This document shows positions 1-7,715 of a stretch of DNA of 28,925 bases, one piece after another (the first letter of the stretch is position 1; each line of letters opens with the position of its first letter). A model generated the notes under the pieces. It had not been told where the DNA came from. It saw only the letters and a program-made list of their open reading frames with translations, and searched no databases. The position numbers and the translations under genes are program-made. The DNA comes from Cloacimonetes bacterium UBA5835 (GTDB taxonomy: Bacteria; Cloacimonadota; Cloacimonadia; Cloacimonadales; Cloacimonadaceae), in contig DJGX01000061.1 in assembly GCA_002432865.1 (NCBI GenBank), forward strand, positions 1 to 28,925. Reading direction: 5' to 3'.

Positions 1-91
1 ATGTTTTAATGATCCCATAATTGCGAGACCACCATTTTTGTATAGCTTTTTATTTCAGTTTATTGTAATAGTTATATGTCCATTGTTTGAC

Positions 92-232
92 TTATCCTCT
101 GGGCTGGGATTCGATATTCTTTTCAATTGGTTGCTCCGAACCATCTTTCCTCTTAAGTACGATCTGACTACCGGAAGCTGCCACCTGATCCAGCGTTGCT
201 TGCTCTCTACGATTCTTGTTTTGCTTGGTCAT
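92..232 (-). CDS. Small basic hypothetical protein (46 aa)
   Basis: An ATG-to-TAA frame on the minus strand encodes 46 residues. It starts MTKQNKNRREQ, is rich in Lys, Arg, Gln and Glu, and ends in ESQPRG. I do not recognise the family and see no signal peptide, membrane segment or catalytic motif. The sequence upstream of the ATG has only a weak purine stretch (GAGAAG) as a possible ribosome binding site. In-frame codons continue upstream without a Met to a TAA about 14 codons before the ATG, so the start is uncertain. It lies 33 bases downstream of a Cys-rich broken frame on the same strand, which suggests a small accessory gene pair. It could also be chance, although the composition is more protein-like than the AT-rich surroundings. 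Confidence 0.3.
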   Translation of the reverse strand: MTKQNKNRREQATLDQVAASGSQIVLKRKDGSEQPIEKNIESQPRG

Positions 233-265
233 CTTGATTTTCTTCTCGGTTACCCGACTGTTTGT

Positions 266-466
266 TTATTGGTCTACTATACACATCTCGCAACAGGGGG
301 CAAGTCCTTCCCACTCAATATGATAAAGAATCTGCAAGAATCTTCATTGACAGAAATCCTGCCAAATCTCACATTGAATGCAGCCTACAGACCCTACATA
401 GAATGCCCTCCGATTCGTGGGGACACCACCCGGTGCTCCCCACGGTTTATTTATAAGCTTCAACAT
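266..466 (-). pseudogene. Cys-rich small protein interrupted by an in-frame TGA
   Basis: On the minus strand an ATG at 466 opens a 40-codon frame that stops at TGA (344-346). The same frame then continues for 25 more codons to a TAA at 266-268. The first half carries GCIQC and a later Cys. The second half carries PCCEMC. Together they give a CxxC ... CCxxC layout like a small zinc ribbon of about 66 residues. The likely reading is a small accessory gene broken by a nonsense mutation, followed by another small frame at 92-232. Selenocysteine at the TGA is possible in principle, but I see no convincing SECIS hairpin just after it. The family is not recognised. Confidence 0.3.
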
Positions 467-496
467 TAGCCTGTAGAACTGCCATTTGCAATTTTC

Positions 497-631
497 AGTG
501 ATCACTTATACTTTTACTAGCCATTATTATCCCAAACTAGTTCCTTACTGGGAAGTGTCTATCACTCCTTTATCATCCCTTAATCACTCCTTAATAATTA
601 ACGCATGATTAAGGCTAGTATAATGAGTGAT
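497..631. repeat. ATCACT repeat cluster with nested inverted repeats
   Basis: Within 135 bases the hexamer ATCACT or its complement occurs five times. There is a perfect palindrome AGTGATCACT at 497-506, two exact 10-base copies of ATCACTCCTT at 561-570 and 583-592 (22 bases apart), and an inverted copy GAGTGAT at 625-631. An outer inverted repeat pairs ACTAGCC (516-522) with GGCTAGT (613-619). An inner one pairs CCTTAATCA (578-586) with TGATTAAGG (606-614). The arrangement resembles an operator or iteron set, or the end structure of a small decayed element. No gene starts close to it except the broken frame at 466. Confidence 0.5.
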
Positions 632-1245
632 ATACTATATGATGCAAGGTTGAAGATAATCTTCTCTTGTCGGTAAGAGCTATGATTTAATGAGAAAAGT
701 AACCGTTTATTTTGTAAGATGCCGTTTCTCCACTCTCCATTATAGATAAAACTATTATTTAGTGCATAGAAGTAAAACCCGTCAATGATATTGAGGAGAA
801 TATGCTAATCTGCCTGGTTCATTCTGTTCCATAGCTTGAAGAGGTAGAAACCTTGGCATTCAGGTTTTTTTGTGTACAAACTAAAAATCAAGCAGCAGAA
901 AAAAACATTGAAGTTTTTCAAATATCTCTCCTAATTTCGTCATAGATTATCAGAATTTTGCCTTAACTCATAATAGTTCAACGGTTTTATATAGTATTTT
1001 TACTTTGCAGCAGATAATAGTTCATTTGTTATTAGATTCTTTAACGATCCTCTAACGAAATTATAGAATTATAAAGCAATGGTATAGTATTTTACGAGTT
1101 TCTAAAGTTTGAAAGAATAGTCTTATCTATGCCCAAATAATGCTTATCAATCAATTTGAATTTAATATAGAGCTATCCAAGAGGGAAAGAACATTTCGTT
1201 AACATATTACAAAACAATAAGATAGAAAGTCAACATAATTTCCTC
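632..1245. other. AT-rich intergenic stretch, no gene seen
   Basis: This stretch has frequent stops in every frame and no convincing coding, RNA or mobile feature on either strand. The only structure noticed is a minor 9-base inverted match, TAATTTCGT (932-940) with ACGAAATTA (1055-1063). It may be decayed accessory DNA belonging with the small frames at 92-466. Confidence 0.5.
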
Positions 1246-1274
1246 TTGACAGAAAAAGCTGGTAAAATTAAAGA
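1246..1274 (+). promoter_or_regulatory. Probable sigma-70-type promoter of tRNA-Phe
   Basis: A perfect -35 hexamer TTGACA (1246-1251) is followed after 17 bases by TAAAGA (1269-1274). An alternative AT-rich hexamer TAAAAT lies at 1263-1268 but with too short a spacer. The expected start site near 1281 would be a few bases before the tRNA at 1286. Inferred from motif and position only. Confidence 0.5.
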
Positions 1275-1285
1275 GGAAAATGGTT

Positions 1286-1361
1286 GGCGAGATAGCTCAG
1301 ACGGTAGAGCAGAGGCCTGAAAAGCCTTGTGTCCCCAGTTCGATTCTGGGTTTCGCCACCA
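1286..1361 (+). tRNA. tRNA-Phe (anticodon GAA)
   Basis: The 76-base sequence folds as a full cloverleaf. The acceptor stem is GGCGAGA with TTTCGCC, the D arm GCTC/GAGC, and the anticodon stem GAGGC/GCCTT around loop CTGAAAA with anticodon GAA. The T arm is CCCAG/CTGGG around TTCGATT. The discriminator A is followed by an encoded CCA. A run of seven T follows immediately and may help end transcription. It delivers phenylalanine to UUU/UUC codons. Confidence 0.96.
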
Positions 1362-1544
1362 TTTTTTTGCACTTGAAAACCCTTTTAGATTACGCATTGT
1401 GGATAATATTCTACATTTTTATTTCAAAATTCTATTTATCTAAAGAATTCTCCTTTACAATGAAACGGGATAGAAATTAAGGTTCCAACCTAGTTTTAAT
1501 TAACTAATTACTATAAATATATATTACATAAACGAGGATATTTA

Positions 1545-1913
1545 ATGACTAAAATTTTAGTTGTTGAAGATGATGTAAGTTTCCGCAATGTTTTAGTACA
1601 AATGCTAAAAAATTCTGGATACTTTGTTCAGCAGGCAGGTGATGGCGATCAGGCATTAGAAATATGCTGTGAATTTGATCCTGATATAGTTATAACGGAC
1701 ATCATTATGCCTAATAAAGAAGGTTTGGAGACCATTCAGGACTTAATGGCCATAAAACCTGGAATCAAAATCATCGCGATGAGTGGTGGGGGAAAATACG
1801 GTCCATACAGCTATCTTCCTCTGGCATTAAAACTTGGAGCTAAAGCAGTATTGGAAAAGCCATTTATGCGCAATGAGATGATTGAGGTTATTGAAAAAGT
1901 CCTAAACAGTTAG
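1545..1913 (+). CDS. Single-domain response regulator (CheY-like receiver)
   Basis: This 122-residue protein is one receiver domain with no output domain. The acidic pocket is D9-D10, the phospho-acceptor is D52 (in TDIIMP), the switch residue is S80 (AMSGGG), and K105 (in EKPF) is the conserved lysine. The insertion after S80 (GGGKYGPYSY) is typical of one stand-alone receiver group. It should accept phosphate from a histidine kinase and signal through protein contact rather than DNA binding. No kinase gene is nearby, so its partner is encoded elsewhere. GAGGA at 1534-1538 is a good ribosome binding site for this ATG. Its end lies only 8 bases from the end of the converging glycosyltransferase gene. 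Confidence 0.93.
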   Translation: MTKILVVEDDVSFRNVLVQMLKNSGYFVQQAGDGDQALEICCEFDPDIVITDIIMPNKEGLETIQDLMAIKPGIKIIAMSGGGKYGPYSYLPLALKLGAKAVLEKPFMRNEMIEVIEKVLNS

Positions 1914-1921
1914 AAGATTAT

Positions 1922-3091
1922 TTAACTTCCAGTAATACTTTCATATACTCTTGATATTTGAGCACAGATTATATGAGGAGAATAATTTTTTAAACACCAT
2001 TCTCTGATGCTATCAGGGTTATATTTGTTGCTGTTATTGGCCATTTTTAGCATTTCTATAGCCATAACATCATGTTTTTGAGGAGGGATAAGGACTCCTG
2101 TTGTTTCAGTAATTATATCTTTTGGTCCACCACAATCTGTAGCTATAATTGGTTTCCCGCAAGCCATTGCCTCCAGTAAAACCATACTGAAAGATTCTAT
2201 ATGGCTTGGTAAGATATAACAATTACATTTATTAAATTGTTCAAGCGCTTGCTGAGGTGTAAGATATCCTAGTAGATGAATCCTATTTTCCAAATGGTAT
2301 TGAATAATCAGCTTTCTTAATTTGGGTGCTAAATAACCAGATCCACCTAAATATAGATCAGCATCCATACCTTTATTTACTGCTAGTCGGAAAGCTTCAA
2401 TTAAATCTAAAACACCTTTGGCAGGAATTAGTGCACTTAAAGAAAAGAAGGAAAAGCGTCTTCTTTTTTCTGATATAGAAACTGGTTTATAGAATTCTGT
2501 ATCAATCAAATTGGGGATAACTATACTTTTTACCAAACAGGTAGATAGAATCTGTTTTTGAAGATATCTACTTACAGATATAACTGCTGCTGCTTTTTGA
2601 AGAGGAAGAGTAATTTTTTCCGAGATTCTGTTATTAGAAACAAATTCAGGAAAGGGAAAGGGACCGCTATGTTCTGTGATAATATATGGGATTTTCCATT
2701 TTTCTGCGAAAAGCATAGCTACAAAGCCAGCTGGAAATGTTACATGGGAATGAATTATATCCGGTTTGGGAATTAATTCCATTTTCTTTATCAGGGTTTT
2801 TATGTTTCCCGATAGCAGTTTACTAGTCCAGGTGATGTGTGGGATGAATAGCTCTTTTAAGTTAGAATTGAAATTACGAGAGGAAGGTTTTGCTTTTAAA
2901 TAAGCGAATAATTTTGCAATTGAAGATAGAGGATACCTAATTTGCATTTGGAATTCATTCTGTCCCCAGTTTAGTATTTCAAATTGCCAGTTGCTGTTCT
3001 CAGATAATGCCTTTGCCTGATCTATAAAGAATTTTCCAGCGTAAGGTTTTTTCGGATATGGATACCAAGAAGGGATAATGAGGATTTTCAT
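1922..3091 (-). CDS. Glycosyltransferase, GT4-like (GT-B fold)
   Basis: The 389-residue protein has the layout of family 4 retaining glycosyltransferases. The N-terminal acceptor domain begins MKILIIPSWYPYP and contains the HSHVTFPAG and ITEHSGPFPFP segments. The C-terminal nucleotide-sugar domain includes SLSALIPAKGVLDLIEA, LGYLTPQ and the donor-binding ESFSMVLLEAMACGKPII. It should transfer a sugar from a nucleotide donor to a growing surface glycan at the cytoplasmic face of the inner membrane. The exact sugar cannot be told. Its ATG overlaps the stop of the upstream glycosyltransferase by one base (TAATG), so it is translationally coupled. It is the last gene of the xseA-flippase operon. 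Confidence 0.92.
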   Translation of the reverse strand: MKILIIPSWYPYPKKPYAGKFFIDQAKALSENSNWQFEILNWGQNEFQMQIRYPLSSIAKLFAYLKAKPSSRNFNSNLKELFIPHITWTSKLLSGNIKTLIKKMELIPKPDIIHSHVTFPAGFVAMLFAEKWKIPYIITEHSGPFPFPEFVSNNRISEKITLPLQKAAAVISVSRYLQKQILSTCLVKSIVIPNLIDTEFYKPVSISEKRRRFSFFSLSALIPAKGVLDLIEAFRLAVNKGMDADLYLGGSGYLAPKLRKLIIQYHLENRIHLLGYLTPQQALEQFNKCNCYILPSHIESFSMVLLEAMACGKPIIATDCGGPKDIITETTGVLIPPQKHDVMAIEMLKMANNSNKYNPDSIREWCLKNYSPHIICAQISRVYESITGS

Positions 3092-4362
3092 TATGTTATA
3101 GAAGATAGTACTTCTGCAAGCCTAGCGGTTAAGGCTTTGCGTTCAAAATTTTTGATATATTCCCAATCTGGGCTAACTTTCAATTTGCCTTCTTCCCATT
3201 GAGTATATAGTTCTGATAATGTATTTTTTATGGAACTTAAAGAAGCGGAATTAGCAAGAAAAATAGTATTTGCTGGTAAAAGTATTTCAGCCGCGGAACT
3301 TTCTGGATCTATAATGGCAAAAACGGGTTTCCCACTGCGTAAATATTCAAATAATTTGGCTGGACTATTCAGCTGCTCAGTATTGCCAAAACCAGAATAT
3401 AATAAAAGCACATCGGCAGATAAGAGAATTTTTATTATTTGTGTATGCGGAGTATAGCCGTAGAAATGCACAATCTTTTGGATAAGGAGATTATCCTGAT
3501 ATTCGCCTAAAACGAAATTTTTAGTATTTCTACCGTAAATATTCACGGTGATTTTTTGCGGGTTTATTTTTCCCTCTTCTATCAGTTCCCATAATGCCTG
3601 CCAGAGAATTAACGGTCTTCTGGCATCATAAAAACTACCAGTATATACAATTTTGAACTTATCGCTTTTTTTTAGGGGAGTGGATATAGAAAAGTCCTCT
3701 TCGTCATAGCCATTGGTGATGCTGCAAAATTTAACGGCTGGAATTTTAGTATAAAGTTGCCTGAATTCATCAACCATTTTGTCGTTTACACAGATAATTT
3801 TATCTGCCAAAGTTACAATCTCTTTTTCCCAATTGTTTTCTTTATTTGCTATCCAGCTGGGTGGTTTTAAGTATTTTCTGCCTATCCCAAAACTCCAAGG
3901 GTCTCTAAAATCCACACAGACCTTTAGCTGGTAACGATGTTTGCAATATTTAGCCAAAAATAGCGAGGAATAGGGTGGAGCAGAAATTAAAACTAAATCA
4001 ATATGATTAGCATCAAGAATTTTTCTTAATTTTAAGAAAGCAAAAGGTAGCCACAGAACTTCTGTATCTGGAATCAAGATATACCGTTGCAAGAAGGTGA
4101 CTACTTTATTTAATTTTAATCCCCACAGCAGCTTAAAAAACCAGTTCGCATCCAAAGTGAAGGTGCGATAAATTTTTACACTGGGGGGTAATTCTTTTAG
4201 CAAAGTATAGTCCTTGGGTTGTTTTAAGCAGCGATAATCGGCACAAAGAACTATTGGTCTAAAACCGAATTGCGGTAAATATTTGGCAAATTTAAGTCCT
4301 CTTTGGACTCCGGAACCGCCTGTAGGAGGAAAATGATAAGTAATAAACAGTAAATTTTTCAT
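3091..4362 (-). CDS. Glycosyltransferase, GT4-like
   Basis: The protein is about 423 residues from the chosen start. The N-terminus KNLLFITYHFPPTGGSGVQR matches a common group of glycosyltransferases that begin LFITYxFPPxGGSGVQR. The C-terminal half has GSFYDARRP, a YGYTP segment and SPAKLFEYLRSGKPVFAI, which form the nucleotide-sugar site. The frame is open back to 4401, but the ATG at 4362 is preceded by GGGAG (4371-4375) at good spacing and begins exactly at the family start, so I chose it. It probably adds a sugar to a lipid-linked surface glycan. It lies between the shortened methyltransferase-like gene (2-base gap) and the next glycosyltransferase (1-base overlap). Confidence 0.9.
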   Translation of the reverse strand: MKNLLFITYHFPPTGGSGVQRGLKFAKYLPQFGFRPIVLCADYRCLKQPKDYTLLKELPPSVKIYRTFTLDANWFFKLLWGLKLNKVVTFLQRYILIPDTEVLWLPFAFLKLRKILDANHIDLVLISAPPYSSLFLAKYCKHRYQLKVCVDFRDPWSFGIGRKYLKPPSWIANKENNWEKEIVTLADKIICVNDKMVDEFRQLYTKIPAVKFCSITNGYDEEDFSISTPLKKSDKFKIVYTGSFYDARRPLILWQALWELIEEGKINPQKITVNIYGRNTKNFVLGEYQDNLLIQKIVHFYGYTPHTQIIKILLSADVLLLYSGFGNTEQLNSPAKLFEYLRSGKPVFAIIDPESSAAEILLPANTIFLANSASLSSIKNTLSELYTQWEEGKLKVSPDWEYIKNFERKALTARLAEVLSSIT

Positions 4363-4364
4363 TT

Positions 4365-4814
4365 TCAATTCTCCCGCCAGACAAACAATTCCATAAACCA
4401 ATAGGGCTGTGGCTTCGTTGACATATTAATAAAGTAATTAATGGACTTCGTGAACAGAGATTTTTTATTTAAGAATTCACTTTTTCCACAGTTGGAATCG
4501 ATAGTTCCTGAAGGAGGCTTAAACCATTGTTTTAGCCAATGCTGTTTAATATCAAGTAAAAAGGGAATAAAATCCCTATTCAAAGGACAGAGTATATCTT
4601 GGGCTGTAAAAGAAAATTCCAGAGTTAAAAGAGAATTCAAAGTATTTTTAGAAAAGGATTGTAAATGCCCATAAGCATTGTATGTTAAGCCACAATTGGT
4701 ATATTTATAATAATGCATATTTTCGGGAAAAAGTGATACAAGCTTGGCAATCCTTATATCTGCTTGCTGTTCAGGATCGTAATTTTTCCAGGTGGATTCA
4801 GCATAATAATTCAT
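4365..4814 (-). CDS. Short protein resembling a SAM methyltransferase without its core
   Basis: The 149-residue frame is intact. The first ~32 residues (YDPEQQADIRIAKLVSLFPE) look like the start of class I SAM methyltransferases found in polysaccharide clusters. Residues from about 40 (TNCGLTYNAYGHLQSF ... IKQHW ... SGTIDSNCGKSEF ... KPQPYWFMELF) look like the C-terminal part of the same proteins. Those normally carry CPxCG motifs and HxYGHLRSF. The Rossmann core with the SAM-binding glycine motif, about 100 residues expected between them, is absent. Two of the expected zinc-type cysteines are also lost (TNCG, DSNCG). The likeliest reading is an in-frame internal deletion leaving a non-catalytic remnant. 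Family assignment is from memory of the pattern. It overlaps the flippase stop by 4 bases (ATGA). Confidence 0.6.
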   Translation of the reverse strand: MNYYAESTWKNYDPEQQADIRIAKLVSLFPENMHYYKYTNCGLTYNAYGHLQSFSKNTLNSLLTLEFSFTAQDILCPLNRDFIPFLLDIKQHWLKQWFKPPSGTIDSNCGKSEFLNKKSLFTKSINYFINMSTKPQPYWFMELFVWREN

Positions 4815-6274
4815 TTTTTGAACTTCCCTTTCAGATCATTGATAAGTTCTTTGGCAAGTTGAACATCATAATCCAAAATAACTCCGGTTTTTCTACCCAA
4901 TAGTAAATAGCTCAAAATGAACACAATTCCTCCGATGGCTACAAAGAGAAGATTTTGTTTCCCAAGCCATATTATCAGAAAACTGAGAAAGAGGGAAATA
5001 ATGGTTACAAGGGCATTTTTTGTTATTTTTCCAATTGGGAAAAAGTCCAGCAACTTTAATTTTAAGACCTTAGCAATCTGGATAAGGTAAATCATAACCG
5101 ATAGCCAAGTGACAATAACTGTTGCAATTGCTGCACCTTTCATTCCTAAATTGATGATTAAGATATAATTTAACACAGCATTGGCAATAAGCACAAAGAG
5201 AGAATTATACATTATGAATTTGGTTTTCCCGAATGCTTGAAACAAAATGCCATAAGTAGCAATCCGTAAAGGCATTAAAAACAGATAGATGCGGAAATAA
5301 ACAGCCGCTTCGGCATAAATTTTACCGTATAATAATATAAAGATCGGTTCAGCAAAAATAAAACATAAAGCCATTAAAGGAAAAACCAGAATGGCATTTT
5401 TTCGGACAGCACCACTATAAAGTTCTCCCATAGTTGCGGTATTGGTAGAACTCAAATGCGGTAACAAAACTGAATTGATGGAATTAGCTAATATGCCAAC
5501 AATCGGAAATTCCGTTGCTCCTAAAGAGAAAACAGCAAACTTTTCCGGCGGGAAAAAACCGGATATCATTAACTTATCTAATTGGATACTGAGCATTCCA
5601 ATAATAGAGGATAAACCAAGTGGCAAAGCATAATTCATTTGTTCTTTAACTGAGGCAAAATCAAAGCGAACTTTTTTTTCTTTGAATTCGTTGAGAGTAA
5701 TTTGGGCATAAAGCCATTGCAGAAAAGCAGAAGCAATCACTGCCCAGATTATAATAGTAAGATTGCGGGTAAAAAAAGCGGCACTTACAATAAAGATAAA
5801 ATCCGAAAGCACAGAAAAGATAGTGAATTTTGCTGCTCTCAAGGGTTGTTTCAAACCCATCATTATAGAGCTATATAATTGTGTTACGAATAGAAATAAC
5901 GGGTATAGAGCATAGATAATTAGCAGATTTCCCAATTGGGGATTATGAAATATTTGAGCAATAAAATTCCGGAAAATAAGCAAACACAAGGCAAAAATGA
6001 GTGCTAAAATAGAAATCAGGTTCAAACTGCGGGTTATCAATAACCTTTGCTTTTCCGCATTTTCTGCTTTGGGAAGAAAATATAGCATACTTTGCGGAAT
6101 TCCTAACAATAAAAGAGTAGAGAAAGTAGTATAAATCAAAAAAAGTTGACGGTAACTACCTAATTCTGCTGGAGTAATTATGCGGGCTAAAGCAATTCCA
6201 ATTATAGATTTGATTGCTAAACGGAAGAATTCAGTAGCGGAAAGAATACCTGCCTGTTTTGGAAGATCACTCAT
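4811..6274 (-). CDS. Polysaccharide flippase (Wzx/MATE-like, MOP superfamily)
   Basis: The 487-residue protein is almost entirely membrane segments. Roughly 12-14 hydrophobic helices are visible, in the pattern of MOP-superfamily exporters. The N-terminal ATEFFRLAIKSIIGIALARI and the repeated PLGLSSIIGMLSIQLDKLMI segment are typical of Wzx-type oligosaccharide-lipid flippases. It should move lipid-linked glycan units across the inner membrane. It overlaps the GH10-like gene upstream by 8 bases and the shortened methyltransferase-like gene downstream by 4 bases, and it sits with two glycosyltransferases. Other MOP members such as MurJ are less likely because of this context. Confidence 0.9.
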   Translation of the reverse strand: MSDLPKQAGILSATEFFRLAIKSIIGIALARIITPAELGSYRQLFLIYTTFSTLLLLGIPQSMLYFLPKAENAEKQRLLITRSLNLISILALIFALCLLIFRNFIAQIFHNPQLGNLLIIYALYPLFLFVTQLYSSIMMGLKQPLRAAKFTIFSVLSDFIFIVSAAFFTRNLTIIIWAVIASAFLQWLYAQITLNEFKEKKVRFDFASVKEQMNYALPLGLSSIIGMLSIQLDKLMISGFFPPEKFAVFSLGATEFPIVGILANSINSVLLPHLSSTNTATMGELYSGAVRKNAILVFPLMALCFIFAEPIFILLYGKIYAEAAVYFRIYLFLMPLRIATYGILFQAFGKTKFIMYNSLFVLIANAVLNYILIINLGMKGAAIATVIVTWLSVMIYLIQIAKVLKLKLLDFFPIGKITKNALVTIISLFLSFLIIWLGKQNLLFVAIGGIVFILSYLLLGRKTGVILDYDVQLAKELINDLKGKFKK

Positions 6275-7715
6275 TGGCTATTTTCAGTTCTACTGGAATA
6301 AAATATTTGAAGGAAGAATTTTCTTGATAGAGTTGAACTATATACTGTCCCGGTTCGATACTAGCACAAATATTAGGGTTTATAACATTCAAGATATCAA
6401 TGTTATTCCCTTTCAGATAATATCTATTATGCTGTAGCAAAAAACTCTCTTTATAAAGTTCCCAATTCCATAATCCCTCACTTGGTATTTGAAGCTGTAT
6501 AAGAATTTCATTGTTTAATCGTAAAAGCTTTACATCCGGAGGTTGTTTTAATTCTGTAACAGATTGATTAACCAGTGGAGTACTGACTTTTTCAAAAGGA
6601 TATTCTGCTTTCTCAGAATAACTTAGCCTGGTAAGCTGCGCCCAGGCATTTCCTTTTATTAAACCTGAATAACTGAATAGAGATATGCCTGCAAATCCTT
6701 GCTCTCTGGCTAAATCTATCTTTCTAGCTACATTCTGAACATTATATGAAGCTCCTTTACCAAGGGCAAGAGAAGAACCATTTTCATTCCAGGCACGTAA
6801 ACCGATCACTATTTTTGAATCAAAATTTAACAGTTTCATTTGTTCTGTGTGTTTGCTGAATTTTGCATAATTAATATCATAAGCCATGGGATAAACCCTA
6901 TCGATAATACCGTTCTTAAGCCAGGACTGCCAATCTTGAGCATAAGATACATTTGCATCGGCAATATCAGCAAAAACGGCAGCGGTTAATAATAAAGAAG
7001 GATTGATTTCTTTGATTAGGTGGTAAGCCTTTTCTACAAAATTATTGATTTGCATTATCCGCCATTCATTATAAGTGATATCCATCTGATTTAGGCAATA
7101 TGCTCTATAAAGTTCTTGGGAAATAGGATGATAACCTAAATCCGCATCCGGATAACGGATATAATCTAAATGAATACCATCTAATTCAGGATAACCAGCT
7201 GCTATATTTCCAACAATATTTAGCAAATATTCCTGAACTTCAGGAATTCCAGGATCGATAAAATAACCATAACGGTATCCATTATTCATTTGGTAACCGT
7301 TTTTATCGTAAGTGATCCAATTGCGATGATTGTTATAGATATAATTCTGTCGAATAAGATAGTGATCAGTTTGAGTAGCATTGAAAACTACAATCCAAGC
7401 CTGAACTGCTAAGCCGTTATTATGTGCTTGTTGGATTATATAAGTTAACGGATCAAATGATGAATTATTCAATATATAGCTTACAGGTTCAGGATTGGGA
7501 TATAGATAGGCACCTTGGGAAGTATCAAATAATGCATCAGCCCGGTAACGAACTTCTACTAGCAACTCATTTTGGTTACAATCAACGGCTGTGTTAATAA
7601 CTTGATCTATAGCGCTTTCGGTCGTTATATCCCAAGGTAAAACCCAAACTGAACGAATTTCTGCACTCAACTTTAGCAGAAACAGTAATGAAAATATCAA
7701 TAATCCTCTTTTCAC
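6267..7715 (-). CDS. Secreted GH10-like (DUF187/GHL10) glycoside hydrolase
   Basis: The 482-residue protein begins with a signal peptide (about residues 1-18, MKRGLLIFSLLFLLKLSA). The following EIRSVWVLPWDI and VEVRYRADALF are the hallmark start of the DUF187/GHL10 barrel, and DGIHLDYIRYPD at 179-190 is its conserved central motif. Later barrel strands are seen at VYPMAYDINY and GISLFSYSG. The last ~90 residues look like a beta-rich accessory domain. The family is thought to hydrolyse glycans outside the cytoplasm, but the substrate here is unknown. It is placed between xseA (4-base overlap) and the flippase (8-base overlap), so it may trim or process the exported polysaccharide. Confidence 0.88.
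   Translation of the reverse strand: MKRGLLIFSLLFLLKLSAEIRSVWVLPWDITTESAIDQVINTAVDCNQNELLVEVRYRADALFDTSQGAYLYPNPEPVSYILNNSSFDPLTYIIQQAHNNGLAVQAWIVVFNATQTDHYLIRQNYIYNNHRNWITYDKNGYQMNNGYRYGYFIDPGIPEVQEYLLNIVGNIAAGYPELDGIHLDYIRYPDADLGYHPISQELYRAYCLNQMDITYNEWRIMQINNFVEKAYHLIKEINPSLLLTAAVFADIADANVSYAQDWQSWLKNGIIDRVYPMAYDINYAKFSKHTEQMKLLNFDSKIVIGLRAWNENGSSLALGKGASYNVQNVARKIDLAREQGFAGISLFSYSGLIKGNAWAQLTRLSYSEKAEYPFEKVSTPLVNQSVTELKQPPDVKLLRLNNEILIQLQIPSEGLWNWELYKESFLLQHNRYYLKGNNIDILNVINPNICASIEPGQYIVQLYQENSSFKYFIPVELKIANE

Noticed and set aside
1..39. Partial tRNA 3' end ending CCACCA
   Set aside because: The preceding bases do not form a T arm or acceptor stem, so only the short match to the tRNA-Phe end is reported.
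344..346. Selenocysteine codon at the TGA of the Cys-rich frame
   Set aside because: No clear SECIS hairpin at the right distance, and the residue context does not match a known selenoprotein that I recognise.
38..469. 143-residue plus-strand frame
   Set aside because: It lies opposite the two small minus-strand frames, has no ribosome binding site and reads as a shadow with unremarkable composition.
1280..1480. 66-residue frame over tRNA-Phe
   Set aside because: It is translation of the tRNA gene and its flank.
1911..1930. Bidirectional terminator between the response regulator and glycosyltransferase
   Set aside because: Only a 4-base stem (GAAG/CTTC) with low GC; too weak to call.
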